Below, piece after piece: positions 10,488-22,078 of a stretch of DNA of 64,000 nt. The notes beneath the pieces are model-generated. The model was not told the origin of the DNA, did no database searches, and saw only the letters and a list, made by a program, of their open reading frames with translations. The DNA is taken from NCBI GenBank assembly GCA_947564465.1, contig CANOCV010000006.1, positions 1-64,000 of the forward strand. Direction: 5' to 3'. Each line of letters starts with the position of its first letter. Position 1 is the first letter of the stretch. Origin of the DNA: an uncultured Roseburia sp. GTDB taxonomy: Bacteria; Bacillota; Clostridia; Lachnospirales; Lachnospiraceae. Position numbers and translations under genes: made by a program.

Positions 10488-11054
10488 ATGACCACAATAT
10501 ACTTTGTACGTCATGCAAGTCCGAATTTTAATAATCATGACGATTCTACCCGGGAATTGTCTGCACAGGGGCTGGAGGATAGAAAAAGAGTAACTAAATT
10601 TTTGTGGAACAAAGATATTGATGTTGTTTTATCCAGTCCATACAAAAGAGCTGTGGATACCATAAAAGAATTTGCCGACGCCAAAAAATTAGAGATAAGA
10701 CTGATGGATGATTTCAGGGAACGAAAAGTGGAAAACAAATGGATCGAGGATTTTAACGGCTTTTGCAAAAAACAATGGGAGGACTTTGATTTCAAACTCT
10801 CAGACGGAGAATCTTTGCGCGAGGTACAAAGCCGAAATATTTCCGCGCTCAATCAGGTATTAGAGACATATCACGGAAAAAATGTTGTGATCGGCAGTCA
10901 TGGAACGGCATTAAGCACAATTATCAATTATTTCGACCCATCCTTTGGTTATAACGAATTTAACGAAATAAAAAATATTATGCCCTGGATTGTCAAATTC
11001 TCTTTTGAAAATAATAGATGTCTCGGGATCCGCAAGTACATTGTCACAGGATGA
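10488..11054 (+). CDS. Histidine phosphatase family protein
   Basis: The protein has 188 aa in the phosphoglycerate-mutase-like fold. The RHASPNF motif at residues 8-14 gives the phospho-accepting His, SSPYKRAVDT the second Arg, and IGSHGTALS (about residue 140) the second catalytic His. It lacks the C-terminal extension of true cofactor-dependent mutases, so it is more likely a phosphatase of the PhoE/CobC kind. GAGGAGATGGGGG lies before the ATG. It is the second gene of a two-gene plus-strand unit that converges on the chemotaxis receptor. Confidence 0.88.
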   Translation: MTTIYFVRHASPNFNNHDDSTRELSAQGLEDRKRVTKFLWNKDIDVVLSSPYKRAVDTIKEFADAKKLEIRLMDDFRERKVENKWIEDFNGFCKKQWEDFDFKLSDGESLREVQSRNISALNQVLETYHGKNVVIGSHGTALSTIINYFDPSFGYNEFNEIKNIMPWIVKFSFENNRCLGIRKYIVTG

Positions 11055-11097
11055 TAACCCCATCGGATTACTGTAATATCATGTTTTTTAGAACAAA

Positions 11098-11190
11098 GAA
11101 TCCGGCTTTGCCGGATTCTCCGCCTGCGGCGGGCCGCATATGCGGCATTTTTCCTCTCCGCCGCATGGCGATCCCGCCCGGAGGGCTTTT
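11098..11190. terminator. Cluster of hairpins between convergent genes
   Basis: GAATCCGGC-TTT-GCCGGATTC (11098-11118) is a perfect stem that can work on either strand. GCCGCATATGCGGC (11133-11146) is followed by ATTTTTCC, a plus-strand terminator. GCCCGGAGGGC followed by TTTTTAA (to about 11191) is a third small hairpin. Together they stop the phosphatase and receptor transcripts from colliding. Confidence 0.7.
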
Positions 11191-11206
11191 TAAATTGACC
11201 GGTCTC

Positions 11207-13276
11207 CTAAAGCTTAAACTTTGTCATTTCCTGTTCCATCTCCTCCGATACCATCGAAAGGTTATCCACTCGTTCTGCCATATGACGAATGCCTTCTAAC
11301 TGTTCCTCAAGAGAATCCGCGACCTTCTCAGACAAATCCGACGTATGTCCGGAAATTTCATGAATGCGTTCTATCGCATGTACGATAGAACGGTCCGATT
11401 GATGCATCTTTACCACAAGCTCTTCTATTTCTCCAACCGAATACCTTGTCTGTTCCGCAAGCTCGCTAAAATCCGCAAACGTCTCCTGCACTCTGTCTAC
11501 GGTTTGCGCCTGACCATGTATGCCATTCTTTATTTCTTCTATATTGGATACTGTTTGCGCAATATCCTTACACAGTTCCGCTATAATATTTTCAATGTCA
11601 GCTGTCGCTGCCGTCGAATCCGCCGCAAGTTTTCCAATAGATTCCGCAACCACCGCAAATCCTTTTCCCTTTTCCCCTGCCCTGGCTGCCTCTATGGAGG
11701 CGTTCAAAGCAAGAAGCTCTGTCTCGGAAGAAATTTCATTGATTGTGCTGACTATATTTGAAATCTTACCGGATTGCGCCTCCAGCATCATAATTTTCTC
11801 GAATGAGTCCTCCATCCTATCCGTGATAAACTCATTCCGATGACGCAGCTCCTGTACGTTTCGTTTTCCCTCTTCCCCCGACGCGCTGGTATTCTGCGCT
11901 TCCTGCAGCAACAGGCCGCTTTTCTCCTTCAATTGCTGAAACTTTTCTTCCAGTTCTGCGGTACGCATCACAACGCGGGCAACATCCTTGCTTTGCGCCG
12001 CCGAGCCCTCCGATATTTCCCGAACCGCTTTGCTGATAGAATCTACATTTTCCTCTATCCCCTTCAAATGCCCTGAACTCAGCACAACCTCTCTGGTAAT
12101 TGTCGCCATCTTAGCCAGTATATGGGACAGCTTGCCAATCATCTTGTTGAAACTCTTTGAAAGCATACCAAGCTCATTCTTACTGCTCTCATCCGCCTGT
12201 CGTGTGAAATCACCGTCCGAAGCCTCTCCTATCAGCGCGGTAATCGAGACAATCGGTTTCGTCAGTCTTCTTGCGAGTAACGTAATGACAAAAACGGCAG
12301 CCGATATTGCAAGCAACGCTGCTGCCACGGAGATAATCACAATATGACTAATCATTGACATTGCGGATGCTTCCTTCTGGAGCGTGATAATTGACCAGGA
12401 ATCCGATTCCCCCTTCAGCGGAATTGTCGTATAGCTGGCATAGTAGGATACCCCGTCGTTCTTTAGCTTACAGCTTCCGCTGTTTCCTCCCATTACCTCT
12501 ATAATGACATTCTGATAATCCTTTGAAATTTCAAAGCTCTGCTCCTCTGTCAGAATATTCCCGTCCGCATCGGTCAGCGGATTTCCTTGCTCATCCTTAC
12601 TTGAAACGGTTTTTGTCAACGTCTTATAATTATATAATTCCTCAATCTGGGTACTATCCGGGTGCGCAACAACCACACCCTCCCCGTCAATCACAAATGA
12701 AATCTCTCCGTTATCCACATCGGAAAACTCTTCTATAATCCCCTGAAGATAGTCAAGCTTCAGATCTACCGCAAAAATCCCAACCATACTCTCTTTATCG
12801 TACATCGGGAAAAATATAGACGCGCAAGGCATTCCCGTATTTACAGAATAGTATGACTGCGAGACAAACGCCTTCTTTTCCTCCATTGTCTGAACAAACC
12901 ACCAACGCGTCGAGCGGTCTGCCAATTCACCGGAAGAACGTCCCGTCTGCATACCGTCCGTACCCTGTATGTAAAGCAGTTCCAAATATGAATTTCTTGA
13001 AACACAATCCTCCAGTATTGGCGTCTGTATCGCTGTATCCATAGTCAAAATACTCGGATTCACGGCAAGCTCCTCGGTAACACTATATGCCCCATCCAAA
13101 AAAGTGGCAATCTCACCCGCCATCAACTTTGACTTATTTCTGTTTTCTTCGTATACTTCACTCTCATATGAATTTGCAAAAACAATTACGATCACTCCCG
13201 TCAACACCACTGCCAAAACGCAGACAATTGCCACCATCGGCACCAGCAGCTGCTTAAATATACTCTTTTTCTTCAT
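11207..13276 (-). CDS. Methyl-accepting chemotaxis protein
   Basis: This is a transmembrane chemoreceptor that relays ligand binding to CheA/CheW and so to the flagellar motor. I start at the ATG at 13276 (689 aa), with AAAAGGAG 7 nt upstream. TM1 is about residues 10-35. A double-Cache-type extracellular sensor follows ([11 protein letters not shown] ... [24 protein letters not shown]). TM2 is near residue 315, then HAMP (RRLTKPI), then a long methyl-accepting domain with the hairpin tip [31 protein letters not shown]. The ligand is unknown; Cache domains commonly sense small acids or amino acids. It sits alone between rpoC and the plus-strand pair, away from other chemotaxis genes. Confidence 0.95.
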   Translation of the reverse strand: MKKKSIFKQLLVPMVAIVCVLAVVLTGVIVIVFANSYESEVYEENRNKSKLMAGEIATFLDGAYSVTEELAVNPSILTMDTAIQTPILEDCVSRNSYLELLYIQGTDGMQTGRSSGELADRSTRWWFVQTMEEKKAFVSQSYYSVNTGMPCASIFFPMYDKESMVGIFAVDLKLDYLQGIIEEFSDVDNGEISFVIDGEGVVVAHPDSTQIEELYNYKTLTKTVSSKDEQGNPLTDADGNILTEEQSFEISKDYQNVIIEVMGGNSGSCKLKNDGVSYYASYTTIPLKGESDSWSIITLQKEASAMSMISHIVIISVAAALLAISAAVFVITLLARRLTKPIVSITALIGEASDGDFTRQADESSKNELGMLSKSFNKMIGKLSHILAKMATITREVVLSSGHLKGIEENVDSISKAVREISEGSAAQSKDVARVVMRTAELEEKFQQLKEKSGLLLQEAQNTSASGEEGKRNVQELRHRNEFITDRMEDSFEKIMMLEAQSGKISNIVSTINEISSETELLALNASIEAARAGEKGKGFAVVAESIGKLAADSTAATADIENIIAELCKDIAQTVSNIEEIKNGIHGQAQTVDRVQETFADFSELAEQTRYSVGEIEELVVKMHQSDRSIVHAIERIHEISGHTSDLSEKVADSLEEQLEGIRHMAERVDNLSMVSEEMEQEMTKFKL

Positions 13277-13350
13277 TTGCGTCTCCTTTTTAATCTGCAT
13301 ACTAATACTATTTTACATGGCATTTCAGATTATTTCCACAAAAATCTATA

Positions 13351-13390
13351 CAAAAATCCCCTCATAATCTGAATTTCAGACTGTGAGGGG
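13351..13390 (-). terminator. rpoC terminator
   Basis: On the minus strand CCCCTCA pairs with TGAGGGG, with an inner TCTGA/TCAGA pair, followed by ATTTTTG. It lies 30 bp after the rpoC stop and before the receptor gene. Confidence 0.8.
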
Positions 13391-13419
13391 AAAATTCACG
13401 TTACTACTGCTGGTTATGC

Positions 13420-16400
13420 CTATTCTTCGATTGTTTCTGCCAGTTCTTCCTCAATTGTATCTTCTTCCCGCATATCACCCATATCAAAATCCGCATCCAG
13501 TTCAAAATCATCGTCAAATGCAATCTCTGCATTCTCGTCAACATCAGAATCAAGCTTAATATTGCGGTAACGTTTCATACCGGTTCCTGCCGGAATCAGC
13601 TTACCGATAATTACATTCTCCTTCAAGCCGATCAACGGGTCAACCTTGCCCTTGATAGCAGCCTCGGTCAAAACCTTTGTCGTCTCCTGGAAAGATGCCG
13701 CCGACAAAAATGAATTTGTTGCAAGCGATGCCTTCGTAATTCCAAGCAATACCTGCTTTCCTTCTGCCGGCTCTTTGCCCTCGTTCTCAAGGCGCTCATT
13801 CATATCCTCAAACTCCAGAATATCTACAAGCGTTCCCGGAAGGAACTCGGAATCTCCGTTGTTCTCTATACGAATCTTCTTGAGCATTTGACGAACGATA
13901 ACCTCAATATGCTTATCGTTAATATCAACACCCTGCAGACGATATACTCTCTGCACTTCCTGAATCAGATAATCCTGCACGGCGCGCACGCCTTTAATCT
14001 TTAGAATATCATGCGGATTTACGCTACCTTCTGTCAGCTCGTCTCCGGCCTCTAACACCGCTCCGTCCAAAATCTTAATACGCGAGCCGTAAGGAATCAA
14101 ATATGTCTTTGTCTCCCCCGTCTCGTTATTGGTTACAATGATTTCACGTTTTTTCTTGGTATCCTTAATCGTCGCAACGCCGCCGAATTCTGTGATAATT
14201 GCGAGGCCCTTCGGCTTTCTCGCCTCAAAAAGCTCCTCGACACGCGGAAGACCCTGTGTAATATCGTCGCCGGCAACGCCTCCTGTATGGAATGTACGCA
14301 TGGTAAGCTGCGTACCCGGCTCACCGATTGACTGCGCCGCAATGATACCGATTGTCTCTCCGACCTGCACGGCCTGACCGGTTGCCATGTTCGAACCGTA
14401 GCACTTTGCACATACTCCCACATGCGAACGGCATGTCAAAATTGTACGAATCTTCACGCGCTCAATCGGCTCTCCCTTTTCATCCACACCCTTTGCCATA
14501 ATTGACGCCGCACGCTTCGGGGTAATCATATGGTTAGCCTTCACCAATACATTTCCGTCTTTATCACAGATTGTCTCACAGGCAAATCTTCCTGTAATAC
14601 GATCCTGCAGTCCTTCGATTTCTTCTTTTCCATCCGCGAATGCCTTAACATACATTCCCGGAATCTCTCTTCCGGTTCCCTCACAGCAATCAGACTCACG
14701 GACAATCAATTCCTGCGATACATCTACCAGACGTCTCGTCAGATAACCGGAATCGGCTGTACGAAGCGCCGTATCAGACAAACCTTTTCTCGCACCGTGA
14801 GCAGACATAAAGTATTCCAGTACATCCAGACCCTCACGGAAATTTGATTTAATCGGCAACTCAATGGTTCTACCGGTTGTATCCGCCATAAGTCCTCGCA
14901 TTCCGGCAAGCTGCTTAATCTGCTTATCGGAACCACGGGCTCCCGAATCAGCCATCATAAAAATATTATTGTATTTATCCAGCCCCGACAAAAGCGCCTC
15001 TGTCAGCTCGTCATCGGTCTCCTTCCAAGTCTCGACAACTTCCTTATAACGCTCTTCCTCCGTAATCAGACCACGCTTATACTGACGGCCAATCTTATCC
15101 ACCGTATCCTGGGCTTTCTGGATCATCTCCGGCTTCTGCGGCGGCACGGTCATATCGGAAATAGATACCGTCATAGCGGCTCTGGTCGAATATTTGTATC
15201 CCATCGCCTTGATATCATCCAATACCTCCGCCGTCTTTGTCGCACCGTGAATGTTGATTACCTTTTCAAGAATCTTCTTCAACTGCTTCTTTCCGACATG
15301 GAAATCAACCTCTACAACCAGCTCATTCTCCTCTGTGCTTCGATCTACAAAACCGAGATCCTGCGGAATAATCTCATTGAAAATAAAACGTCCCAACGTA
15401 GATTCCACAAAGCCGGATTTTGTCGTTCCGTCCGGCAGCATCTTGCAGATGCGTACCTTAATTCTGGAGTGAAGCGTAATAACGTCATTCTCATATGCCA
15501 AAATCGCTTCGTTTACGCTTTTAAATATTTTGCCTTCGCCTTTTACGCCCGGTCTCTCCTGCGTCAGATAGTAAATACCGAGAACCATATCCTGTGAAGG
15601 TACGGCAACCGGCCCACCGTCCGAAGGCTTCAAAAGGTTGTTCGGCGAAAGCAGCATAAATCGGCATTCCGCCTGCGCCTCCTGCGACAGCGGCAAATGC
15701 GCCGCCATCTGGTCGCCGTCGAAATCGGCGTTGTATGCGGTACATACAAGCGGATGCAGCTTAATCGCCTTTCCTTCTACCAGAATCGGTTCAAACGCCT
15801 GTATACCGAGTCTGTGCAGTGTAGGCGCACGGTTCAGCATAACCGGATGCTCCTTAATAACGTCCTCTAAGACATCCCAAACTTCCGACTGAAGACGCTC
15901 CACCATCTTCTTCGCACTCTTAATATTATGCGCCGTACCGTTTGCAACGAGCTCCTTCATAACAAATGGCTTAAACAGCTCAATTGCCATTTCTTTCGGC
16001 AGACCGCACTGATAAATCTTAAGCTCCGGTCCTACGACAATAACGGAACGCCCCGAATAGTCTACACGTTTTCCCAGCAGATTCTGACGGAAACGTCCGG
16101 ATTTTCCTTTCAGCATATCCGAGAGCGACTTCAGCGCACGATTTCCCGGTCCGGTAACCGGTCTTCCCCTTCTTCCGTTATCAATCAATGCATCCACTGC
16201 TTCCTGCAGCATTCGCTTCTCATTGCGCACGATAATATCCGGCGCGCCAAGCTCCAAAAGTCTTCTCAGACGATTGTTGCGGTTAATAATTCTTCTATAT
16301 AAATCATTCAAATCCGAGGTCGCAAAACGCCCACCGTCAAGCTGCACCATAGGACGCAAATCAGGCGGAATCACAGGGATTACCGTCATGATCATCCATT

Positions 16401-17094
16401 CCGGCTTGTTGCCGGATTCGCGAAATGCCTCTACAACCTCAAGTCTCTTTATAATTCTTGCGCGCTTCTGTCCCGTTGCATCCTTAAGCTCCGCCTTTAA
16501 ATCTTCGGAATCCTTTTCAAGATCAATTTCCTGAAGAAGCTCCAAAATGGCTTCCGCCCCCATTCCAACCCGAAAAGAGCTGCCGTATTTCTCTCTTGCC
16601 TCCTGATACTCGGTCTCTGAAAGCACCTGCTTTTTGCCCAGATTGGATGATCCCGCATCCAGCACAATATAAGAAGCAAAATATAAAACCTTCTCAAGCG
16701 TTCTCGGTGATAAGTCAAGAATCAGTCCCATTCGTGACGGTATTCCCTTAAAATACCAAATATGGGATACCGGCGCCGCCAGCTCAATATGTCCCATTCG
16801 CTCTCTTCGGACACTTGCCTTCGTAATCTCAACACCGCATCGGTCACAGACTACGCCCTTATAGCGAATCTTCTTATACTTGCCGCAGTGACACTCCCAA
16901 TCTTTGCTCGGTCCGAAAATCTTTTCACAAAACAAACCGTCTTTTTCCGGTTTTAAGGTTCTATAATTAATGGTCTCCGGTTTCTTCACTTCACCTCTGG
17001 ACCACTCCCGGATTTTCTCGGGCGATGCCAGACCAATCTGTATTGCGTCAAATGAAATTGGCTGGTAGCTTTCTTTATTCAATGTCTCTGGCAT
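13420..17094 (-). CDS. rpoC: DNA-directed RNA polymerase beta' subunit
   Basis: This is the largest core RNA polymerase subunit (1224 aa, the normal Firmicutes size without the proteobacterial insertions). The N-terminal zinc ribbon has CHC and CDRCG; the lid/rudder region follows. [10 protein letters not shown], whose three Asp residues hold the catalytic magnesium, is at about residue 455. The second zinc site is near [13 protein letters not shown], and [16 protein letters not shown] marks the trigger loop. The C-terminus is very acidic. It starts 20 bp after rpoB in the same transcript and ends at a terminator. Confidence 0.98.
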   Translation of the reverse strand: MPETLNKESYQPISFDAIQIGLASPEKIREWSRGEVKKPETINYRTLKPEKDGLFCEKIFGPSKDWECHCGKYKKIRYKGVVCDRCGVEITKASVRRERMGHIELAAPVSHIWYFKGIPSRMGLILDLSPRTLEKVLYFASYIVLDAGSSNLGKKQVLSETEYQEAREKYGSSFRVGMGAEAILELLQEIDLEKDSEDLKAELKDATGQKRARIIKRLEVVEAFRESGNKPEWMIMTVIPVIPPDLRPMVQLDGGRFATSDLNDLYRRIINRNNRLRRLLELGAPDIIVRNEKRMLQEAVDALIDNGRRGRPVTGPGNRALKSLSDMLKGKSGRFRQNLLGKRVDYSGRSVIVVGPELKIYQCGLPKEMAIELFKPFVMKELVANGTAHNIKSAKKMVERLQSEVWDVLEDVIKEHPVMLNRAPTLHRLGIQAFEPILVEGKAIKLHPLVCTAYNADFDGDQMAAHLPLSQEAQAECRFMLLSPNNLLKPSDGGPVAVPSQDMVLGIYYLTQERPGVKGEGKIFKSVNEAILAYENDVITLHSRIKVRICKMLPDGTTKSGFVESTLGRFIFNEIIPQDLGFVDRSTEENELVVEVDFHVGKKQLKKILEKVINIHGATKTAEVLDDIKAMGYKYSTRAAMTVSISDMTVPPQKPEMIQKAQDTVDKIGRQYKRGLITEEERYKEVVETWKETDDELTEALLSGLDKYNNIFMMADSGARGSDKQIKQLAGMRGLMADTTGRTIELPIKSNFREGLDVLEYFMSAHGARKGLSDTALRTADSGYLTRRLVDVSQELIVRESDCCEGTGREIPGMYVKAFADGKEEIEGLQDRITGRFACETICDKDGNVLVKANHMITPKRAASIMAKGVDEKGEPIERVKIRTILTCRSHVGVCAKCYGSNMATGQAVQVGETIGIIAAQSIGEPGTQLTMRTFHTGGVAGDDITQGLPRVEELFEARKPKGLAIITEFGGVATIKDTKKKREIIVTNNETGETKTYLIPYGSRIKILDGAVLEAGDELTEGSVNPHDILKIKGVRAVQDYLIQEVQRVYRLQGVDINDKHIEVIVRQMLKKIRIENNGDSEFLPGTLVDILEFEDMNERLENEGKEPAEGKQVLLGITKASLATNSFLSAASFQETTKVLTEAAIKGKVDPLIGLKENVIIGKLIPAGTGMKRYRNIKLDSDVDENAEIAFDDDFELDADFDMGDMREEDTIEEELAETIEE

Positions 17095-17113
17095 TTATGA
17101 CACTCCTTCCTTC

Positions 17114-20100
17114 TTACTCTTCATCAAGAACTTCATCGGCGAAATCGTCCATACCAAAATCATCCTCGATTTCCACTTCTTCCTCTTCCTCGTCTTCGAT
17201 ATTTACAAGTTCTTCGTTTTCCGTGTCAAACTCCTGCTTCGTAAAGCCCATCTTGCCGAAGGATTCGTCATTGTCAAATGCAAAATCCTTGTCACCTGAA
17301 ATGATAGAATTTAAATCTGTATTGCCATACTCACTGGTTTCCATCAGCTCCACTTCATTGCGTTCCTCATCCAAAACTCTCACGTCAAGCCCCAACGACT
17401 GAAGCTCTTTTAAAAGCACCTTGAAGGACTCCGGAATACCCGGCTCCGGAATGTTATCACCTTTGATAATCGCCTCATATGTCTTCACACGTCCGACAAC
17501 GTCATCGGATTTTACGGTAAGAATCTCCTGCAAAGTATAGGACGCACCGTATGCCTCAAGCGCCCACACCTCCATCTCTCCGAAACGCTGTCCGCCGAAC
17601 TGTGCCTTACCGCCCAACGGCTGCTGTGTTACCAGTGAATAAGGTCCGGTAGATCTTGCATGGATCTTATCATCTACCAGATGATGCAGCTTCAGATAAT
17701 GCATGTGTCCGATTGTTACCGGAGAATCAAAAAATTCACCCGTCCGTCCGTCGCGAAGCTGTACCTTGCCGTCTCTGGAAATCGGCACACCCTTCCACAG
17801 CTCTCTGTGATCTCTGTTCTCATACAGGAAATCAATCACATCCTGGCGCAGAATATCTTTATATTTCGTTTCAAACTCTTCCCACGAAAGATTTACATAA
17901 TCGTTGGACAATTCCAGCGTATCCTGTATGTCAATTTCCTTAGCGCCGTCAAATACCGGCGTTTCAATGTTAAAGCCAAGCGCCTTGGCAGCAAGGCTCA
18001 AATGAATCTCCAGCACCTGACCGATGTTCATACGTGACGGCACACCCAGAGGATTCAACACGATATCCAGCGGGCGTCCGTTCGGCAAAAACGGCATATC
18101 CTCTACCGGAAGCACACGGGAAACAACACCCTTGTTACCGTGACGGCCTGCCATCTTATCCCCGACGGAAATCTTTCTTTTTTGCGCGATATAAATGCGT
18201 ACCGCCTGATTCACACCCGGAGAAAGCTCATCCCCGTTCTCTCTTGTGAATACCTTCGCTTCAACCACGATACCGTATTCGCCATGAGGCACCTTTAACG
18301 AAGTATCACGCACTTCTCTTGCCTTTTCGCCGAAAATCGCGCGCAGCAGCCGCTCCTCCGCTGTAAGCTCTGTCTCGCCCTTTGGCGTTACCTTTCCGAC
18401 AAGGATATCTCCGGCACGCACCTCTGCTCCAATACGAATGATTCCTCTTTCGTCTAAATCCTTTAACGCATCGTCACCGACGCCCGGCACGTCTCTTGTG
18501 ATTTCCTCCGGCCCTAACTTGGTATCTCTGGCTTCCGCCTCATATTCCTCGATATGAACGGATGTATAGACATCATCCTGTACCAGTCTCTCGCTTAATA
18601 ATACGGCATCCTCGTAGTTATAGCCCTCCCAGGTCATAAAGCCAATCAGCGGGTTCTTGCCAAGCGCAAGCTCTCCCTGTGAAGTGGAAGGTCCGTCCGC
18701 GATTACTTCGCCCGCCTCCACATGATCGCCCTTGAACACGATTGGCCTCTGATTATAGCAGTTACTCTGGTTACTTCTGGAAAACTTCGTCAGCTTATAC
18801 ACATCGCGCGTTCCATTATCATTTTTTATGATAATCTGTGCAGACTCAGCCGCTTCTACTGTTCCCGCTTCCTTTGCGAGAATACATACACCTGAATCCA
18901 CGGCAGCCTTTGTCTCCATACCCGTTCCGACAACCGGCGCTTCCGTTGTTAAAAGCGGCACTGCCTGACGCTGCATGTTTGACCCCATCAGGGCACGGTT
19001 CGCATCGTCATTCTGAAGAAACGGAATCAATGCCGTAGCAACGGAAAACACCATCTTCGGAGACACATCCATATAGTCGAACATTGTCTTTTCGTACTCC
19101 TGCGTCTCCTCTCTGTAACGGCCCGAAACGGAATTTCTTACGAAATGACCCTTGTCATCCAGCGCCTCGTTAGCCTGTGCAACATGGAAATTATCTTCCT
19201 CGTCCGCCGTCATATAGACCACCTCATCCGTAACACGAGGGTTCTGCGGATCCGTCTTATCTATCTTTCTGTATGGCGCTTCCACAAATCCATACTCATT
19301 AATCCTTGCATAACATGCCAGCGAGTTGATCAGTCCGATGTTTGGTCCCTCAGGCGTCTCTATCGGACACATTCTTCCATAATGCGAATAGTGAACGTCA
19401 CGCACCTCAAATCCGGCACGATCTCTGGAAAGACCGCCCGGTCCTAACGCGGACAGACGTCTCTTATGCGTCAGCTCGCCCAACGGATTATTCTGATCCA
19501 TAAACTGTGACAGCTGGGAAGAACCAAAAAATTCCTTCACTGCAGCCGTTACCGGCTTAATATTGATCAGGCTCTGCGGGGATACTCCCTCCTGATCCTG
19601 AGTCGTCATTCTCTCGCGGACAACGCGCTCCATACGCGACAAACCGATGCGGTACTGATTCTGCAAAAGTTCTCCAACCGCACGGATACGTCTGTTGCCC
19701 AGATGATCGATATCATCATCGTTTCCCACGCCCCACTCAAGATGCATATTGTAATTGATGGATGCAAAAATATCTTCCTTGGTAATGTGCTTCGGAATCA
19801 GCTCCGCAATATTTCTTCGAATCGCTTCCTTGATATCCTCTTCACTCTGGTTTTCCTCCAGAATCTGCTTCAATACCGGATAATACACAAGCTCTGTCAC
19901 ACCGACTTCCTTCGGCTCAACATCCACAAAGTTCGTGATATCTACCATCATATTAGACAGTATTTTTACATTTCTCTCCTCTGTCTGGATCCATACATAC
20001 GGAACGGCCGCGTTCTGAATCTGCTCCGCCATCTCTCTTGTCAGCTCTGTCCCTTTTTCAAAGACCTCACCCGTAACAGAATCCACAACCTCTTCCGCAA

Positions 20101-20980
20101 GCACTTTTCCACGCAGACGATTCTTAAACGCCAGTTTTTTATTAAATTTATAGCGGCCTACTTTTGCCAAATCATAACGTCTCGGATCAAAAAACATCGC
20201 TGTGATCAAGCTCTCCGCGCTCTCCACAGTAAGCGGTTCACCCGGACGGATCTTTTTATACAGCTCCAGCAGACCTTCTTCATAATTGGTTGCCACATCT
20301 TTGCCAAAGCTTGCCACTATCTTAGGCTCCTCACCGAACAGGTCAATAATTTCCTGATTGGTGCTCACACCCAATGCACGGACAAGCACAGTAATCGGCA
20401 CTTTTCTTGTTCTGTCTACACGGACATAAAATACATCGTTGGAGTCTGTCTCATACTCCAGCCACGCACCGCGGTTCGGAATGACCGTACAGGAATACAG
20501 CTCCTTTCCGACTTTGTCGTGCGCAATACCGTAATAAATTCCCGGTGAACGCACAAGCTGGCTTACAATTACACGCTCCGCACCATTGATGACGAAGGTG
20601 CCTGTCTCTGTCATAAGTGGTAAATCGCCCATGAAGATTTCATGTTCATTGATTTCATCGTTCTCTTTGTTATGAAGTCTTACCCTCACCTTCAAAGGTG
20701 CCGCATACGTAGCATCTCTCTGCTTACATTCCTGGATAGAGTACTTTACATCGTCCTCGCACAGCGTAAAATCGACAAATTCCAGACTAAAATGACCGCT
20801 GTAATCTGCAATCGGCGAGATATCGGCAAAGACTTCCTTCAGTCCTTCGTCCAGAAACCACTGATAAGAGTCCTTTTGAACCTCAATCAGGTTCGGCATT
20901 TCCAATACCTCTTTTTGTCTTGAGTAACTCATACGCATGCTCTTTCCGGTTTTCACCGGACGTATTCTGTTTTTCTCCAT
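17114..20980 (-). CDS. rpoB: DNA-directed RNA polymerase beta subunit
   Basis: This is the second large RNA polymerase core subunit, 1288 aa from the ATG at 20980 ([12 protein letters not shown]), which has GAGAGGTG upstream; an upstream in-frame Met would add 24 non-conserved residues. The rifampicin pocket ([16 protein letters not shown] ... [14 protein letters not shown], about residues 483-515) is wild type. [12 protein letters not shown] carries the catalytic-centre lysine region. The C-terminus has an acidic run ([15 protein letters not shown]). It begins about 200 nt after its own promoter and is followed by rpoC. Confidence 0.98.
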   Translation of the reverse strand: MEKNRIRPVKTGKSMRMSYSRQKEVLEMPNLIEVQKDSYQWFLDEGLKEVFADISPIADYSGHFSLEFVDFTLCEDDVKYSIQECKQRDATYAAPLKVRVRLHNKENDEINEHEIFMGDLPLMTETGTFVINGAERVIVSQLVRSPGIYYGIAHDKVGKELYSCTVIPNRGAWLEYETDSNDVFYVRVDRTRKVPITVLVRALGVSTNQEIIDLFGEEPKIVASFGKDVATNYEEGLLELYKKIRPGEPLTVESAESLITAMFFDPRRYDLAKVGRYKFNKKLAFKNRLRGKVLAEEVVDSVTGEVFEKGTELTREMAEQIQNAAVPYVWIQTEERNVKILSNMMVDITNFVDVEPKEVGVTELVYYPVLKQILEENQSEEDIKEAIRRNIAELIPKHITKEDIFASINYNMHLEWGVGNDDDIDHLGNRRIRAVGELLQNQYRIGLSRMERVVRERMTTQDQEGVSPQSLINIKPVTAAVKEFFGSSQLSQFMDQNNPLGELTHKRRLSALGPGGLSRDRAGFEVRDVHYSHYGRMCPIETPEGPNIGLINSLACYARINEYGFVEAPYRKIDKTDPQNPRVTDEVVYMTADEEDNFHVAQANEALDDKGHFVRNSVSGRYREETQEYEKTMFDYMDVSPKMVFSVATALIPFLQNDDANRALMGSNMQRQAVPLLTTEAPVVGTGMETKAAVDSGVCILAKEAGTVEAAESAQIIIKNDNGTRDVYKLTKFSRSNQSNCYNQRPIVFKGDHVEAGEVIADGPSTSQGELALGKNPLIGFMTWEGYNYEDAVLLSERLVQDDVYTSVHIEEYEAEARDTKLGPEEITRDVPGVGDDALKDLDERGIIRIGAEVRAGDILVGKVTPKGETELTAEERLLRAIFGEKAREVRDTSLKVPHGEYGIVVEAKVFTRENGDELSPGVNQAVRIYIAQKRKISVGDKMAGRHGNKGVVSRVLPVEDMPFLPNGRPLDIVLNPLGVPSRMNIGQVLEIHLSLAAKALGFNIETPVFDGAKEIDIQDTLELSNDYVNLSWEEFETKYKDILRQDVIDFLYENRDHRELWKGVPISRDGKVQLRDGRTGEFFDSPVTIGHMHYLKLHHLVDDKIHARSTGPYSLVTQQPLGGKAQFGGQRFGEMEVWALEAYGASYTLQEILTVKSDDVVGRVKTYEAIIKGDNIPEPGIPESFKVLLKELQSLGLDVRVLDEERNEVELMETSEYGNTDLNSIISGDKDFAFDNDESFGKMGFTKQEFDTENEELVNIEDEEEEEVEIEDDFGMDDFADEVLDEE

Positions 20981-21181
20981 TGACGTTTCACCTCTCGTTT
21001 TTTTATTTGTAATACATCTAGCGATATAAGGTGTATGAATAGACATTTTCAACTATATGTTGTATCATCATTCCGCGCTCCCTAAAACGCTTCCAGAGCT
21101 TTTAATATCAGGCATTCCGATTTTTTCAAAAAAACACTTGACATATGAAAAAGCCCAGCTCACCATAATAGTGCAACCTAT

Positions 21182-21211
21182 ATGATAGCACAATTCAAAG
21201 AAGCTCGTCAA
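21182..21211 (-). promoter_or_regulatory. Probable sigma-A promoter of rpoBC
   Basis: On the minus strand TTGACG (21206-21211), an 18-bp spacer and TATCAT (21182-21187). It lies between a terminator and rpoB, leaving a leader of about 195 nt. Confidence 0.6.
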
Positions 21212-21236
21212 GGAAAACTTGAGATAATTTTGCTTC

Positions 21237-21275
21237 AAAAAAAGACAAGCGCACTGACGTTATCTGTCAGGCGCT
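21237..21275 (-). terminator. Terminator between rplL and rpoB
   Basis: On the minus strand AGCGC-CTGAC pairs with GTCAG-[T]-GCGCT with one bulged base, followed within a few bases by a run of seven T. Placed just upstream of the rpoBC promoter, it separates the two units or attenuates read-through from rplJL. Confidence 0.7.
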
Positions 21276-21449
21276 ATCAGACTTAGAATACATGTAGAAT
21301 CATGTATGAAATGTTTTGATATATTTATTTTAACAGCGGATATATTATTTGTCCATGTCGTTTCAGGAAAGTTTTAGTAATTTTATTAAAATATTTCAAT
21401 TTCAAAACACTACATTACAATAATATTCTTTTTGAGAACAAGGTCTTTC

Positions 21450-21569
21450 CTATGATGATTCGGGCGTCAAAAGGTTGTGAACAAGAAGAATGCCGGCAAT
21501 TTGCATGTATTTGTGCAAACTGCCAATAAAAACTTTTTTCACGACCTTTTGGCGCCCGAATCCTATGAT
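21450..21569. mobile_element. MITE-like palindromic element in the rplL-rpoB gap
   Basis: Positions 21457-21562 (106 bp) have terminal inverted repeats of about 25 bp beginning GATTCGGGCG, differing at two positions that are both C/T changes and would stay paired as G.U in RNA. A second inverted pair (GGCAATTTGCA / TGCAAACTGCC) is nested inside. The element is flanked by a direct repeat CTATGAT (21450-21456 and 21563-21569; 8 bp if the shared C is counted), as a target-site duplication would be. It has no coding capacity. A non-mobile RNA processing hairpin is the alternative. Confidence 0.55.
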
Positions 21570-21570
21570 A

Positions 21571-21625
21571 ACACAAAACGGGAAACAGCCTTGCCCGTAC
21601 AAGTACGAAAAGACTGTCTCCCGTT
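21571..21625 (-). terminator. rplL terminator
   Basis: On the minus strand AACGGGAGACAG pairs with CTGTTTCCCGTT with one wobble, and an inner CGTAC/GTACG pair closes part of the loop. TTTGTGT follows. It begins 26 bp after the rplL stop. Confidence 0.7.
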
Positions 21626-21650
21626 TCACTTTTAATCCGGTAGATTGCAA

Positions 21651-22028
21651 TTATTTCAAAGTAACTTTTGCGCCTTCTGCCTCTAATTTTGCCTTGATGT
21701 CATCAGCTGTTGCTTTGTCAGCTGCTTCTTTGACAACCTTAGGAGCTCCGTCTACTAACTCTTTTGCTTCTTTTAAGCCTAAGCCGGTAGCTTCACGAAC
21801 CACTTTGATAACTTTAACCTTGTTCGGTCCAACCTCTGTCAGCTCTACGTCAAACTCTGTCTTCTCTTCTCCTGCTGCTGCGCCGTCGCCTGCTGCTGCT
21901 GCAACTACCACGCCTGCTGCTGCGGATACGCCGAATTCTTCCTCACATGCCTTTACTAACTCATTCAACTCTAATACACTTAACTCTTTGATTGCTTCGA
22001 TCATCTCAGCTGTTGTCAATTTAGCCAT
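21651..22028 (-). CDS. rplL: 50S ribosomal protein L7/L12
   Basis: This is the stalk protein that recruits translational GTPases, 125 aa. The N-terminal dimerisation helix (about residues 1-35), an Ala-rich hinge (residues 36-50) and the globular C-terminal domain with [25 protein letters not shown] and [12 protein letters not shown] are all present. AGGTAAATAA precedes the ATG. It starts 50 bp after rplJ and shares the L10 leader and promoter, as the stoichiometry of the L10(L7/L12)4 stalk requires. Confidence 0.98.
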   Translation of the reverse strand: MAKLTTAEMIEAIKELSVLELNELVKACEEEFGVSAAAGVVVAAAAGDGAAAGEEKTEFDVELTEVGPNKVKVIKVVREATGLGLKEAKELVDGAPKVVKEAADKATADDIKAKLEAEGAKVTLK

Positions 22029-22078
22029 TTTTATTTACCTCCATTTTGGTTTTATATTTTCAAATAATGATTACCGAC

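Noticed and set aside
19703-20548. 281-codon open frame antisense to rpoB
   Set aside because: It lies wholly within conserved rpoB, has no ribosome binding site, and its composition (rich in His, Ile, Cys, Arg) is what an antisense shadow gives.
21140-21172. Plus-strand TTGACA...TAAT as a promoter in the rplL-rpoB gap
   Set aside because: The spacer is about 22 bp and no plus-strand gene follows.
21450-21650. 66-codon minus-strand open frame across the palindrome and rplL terminator
   Set aside because: It reads through a terminator and an inverted repeat, with no ribosome binding site.
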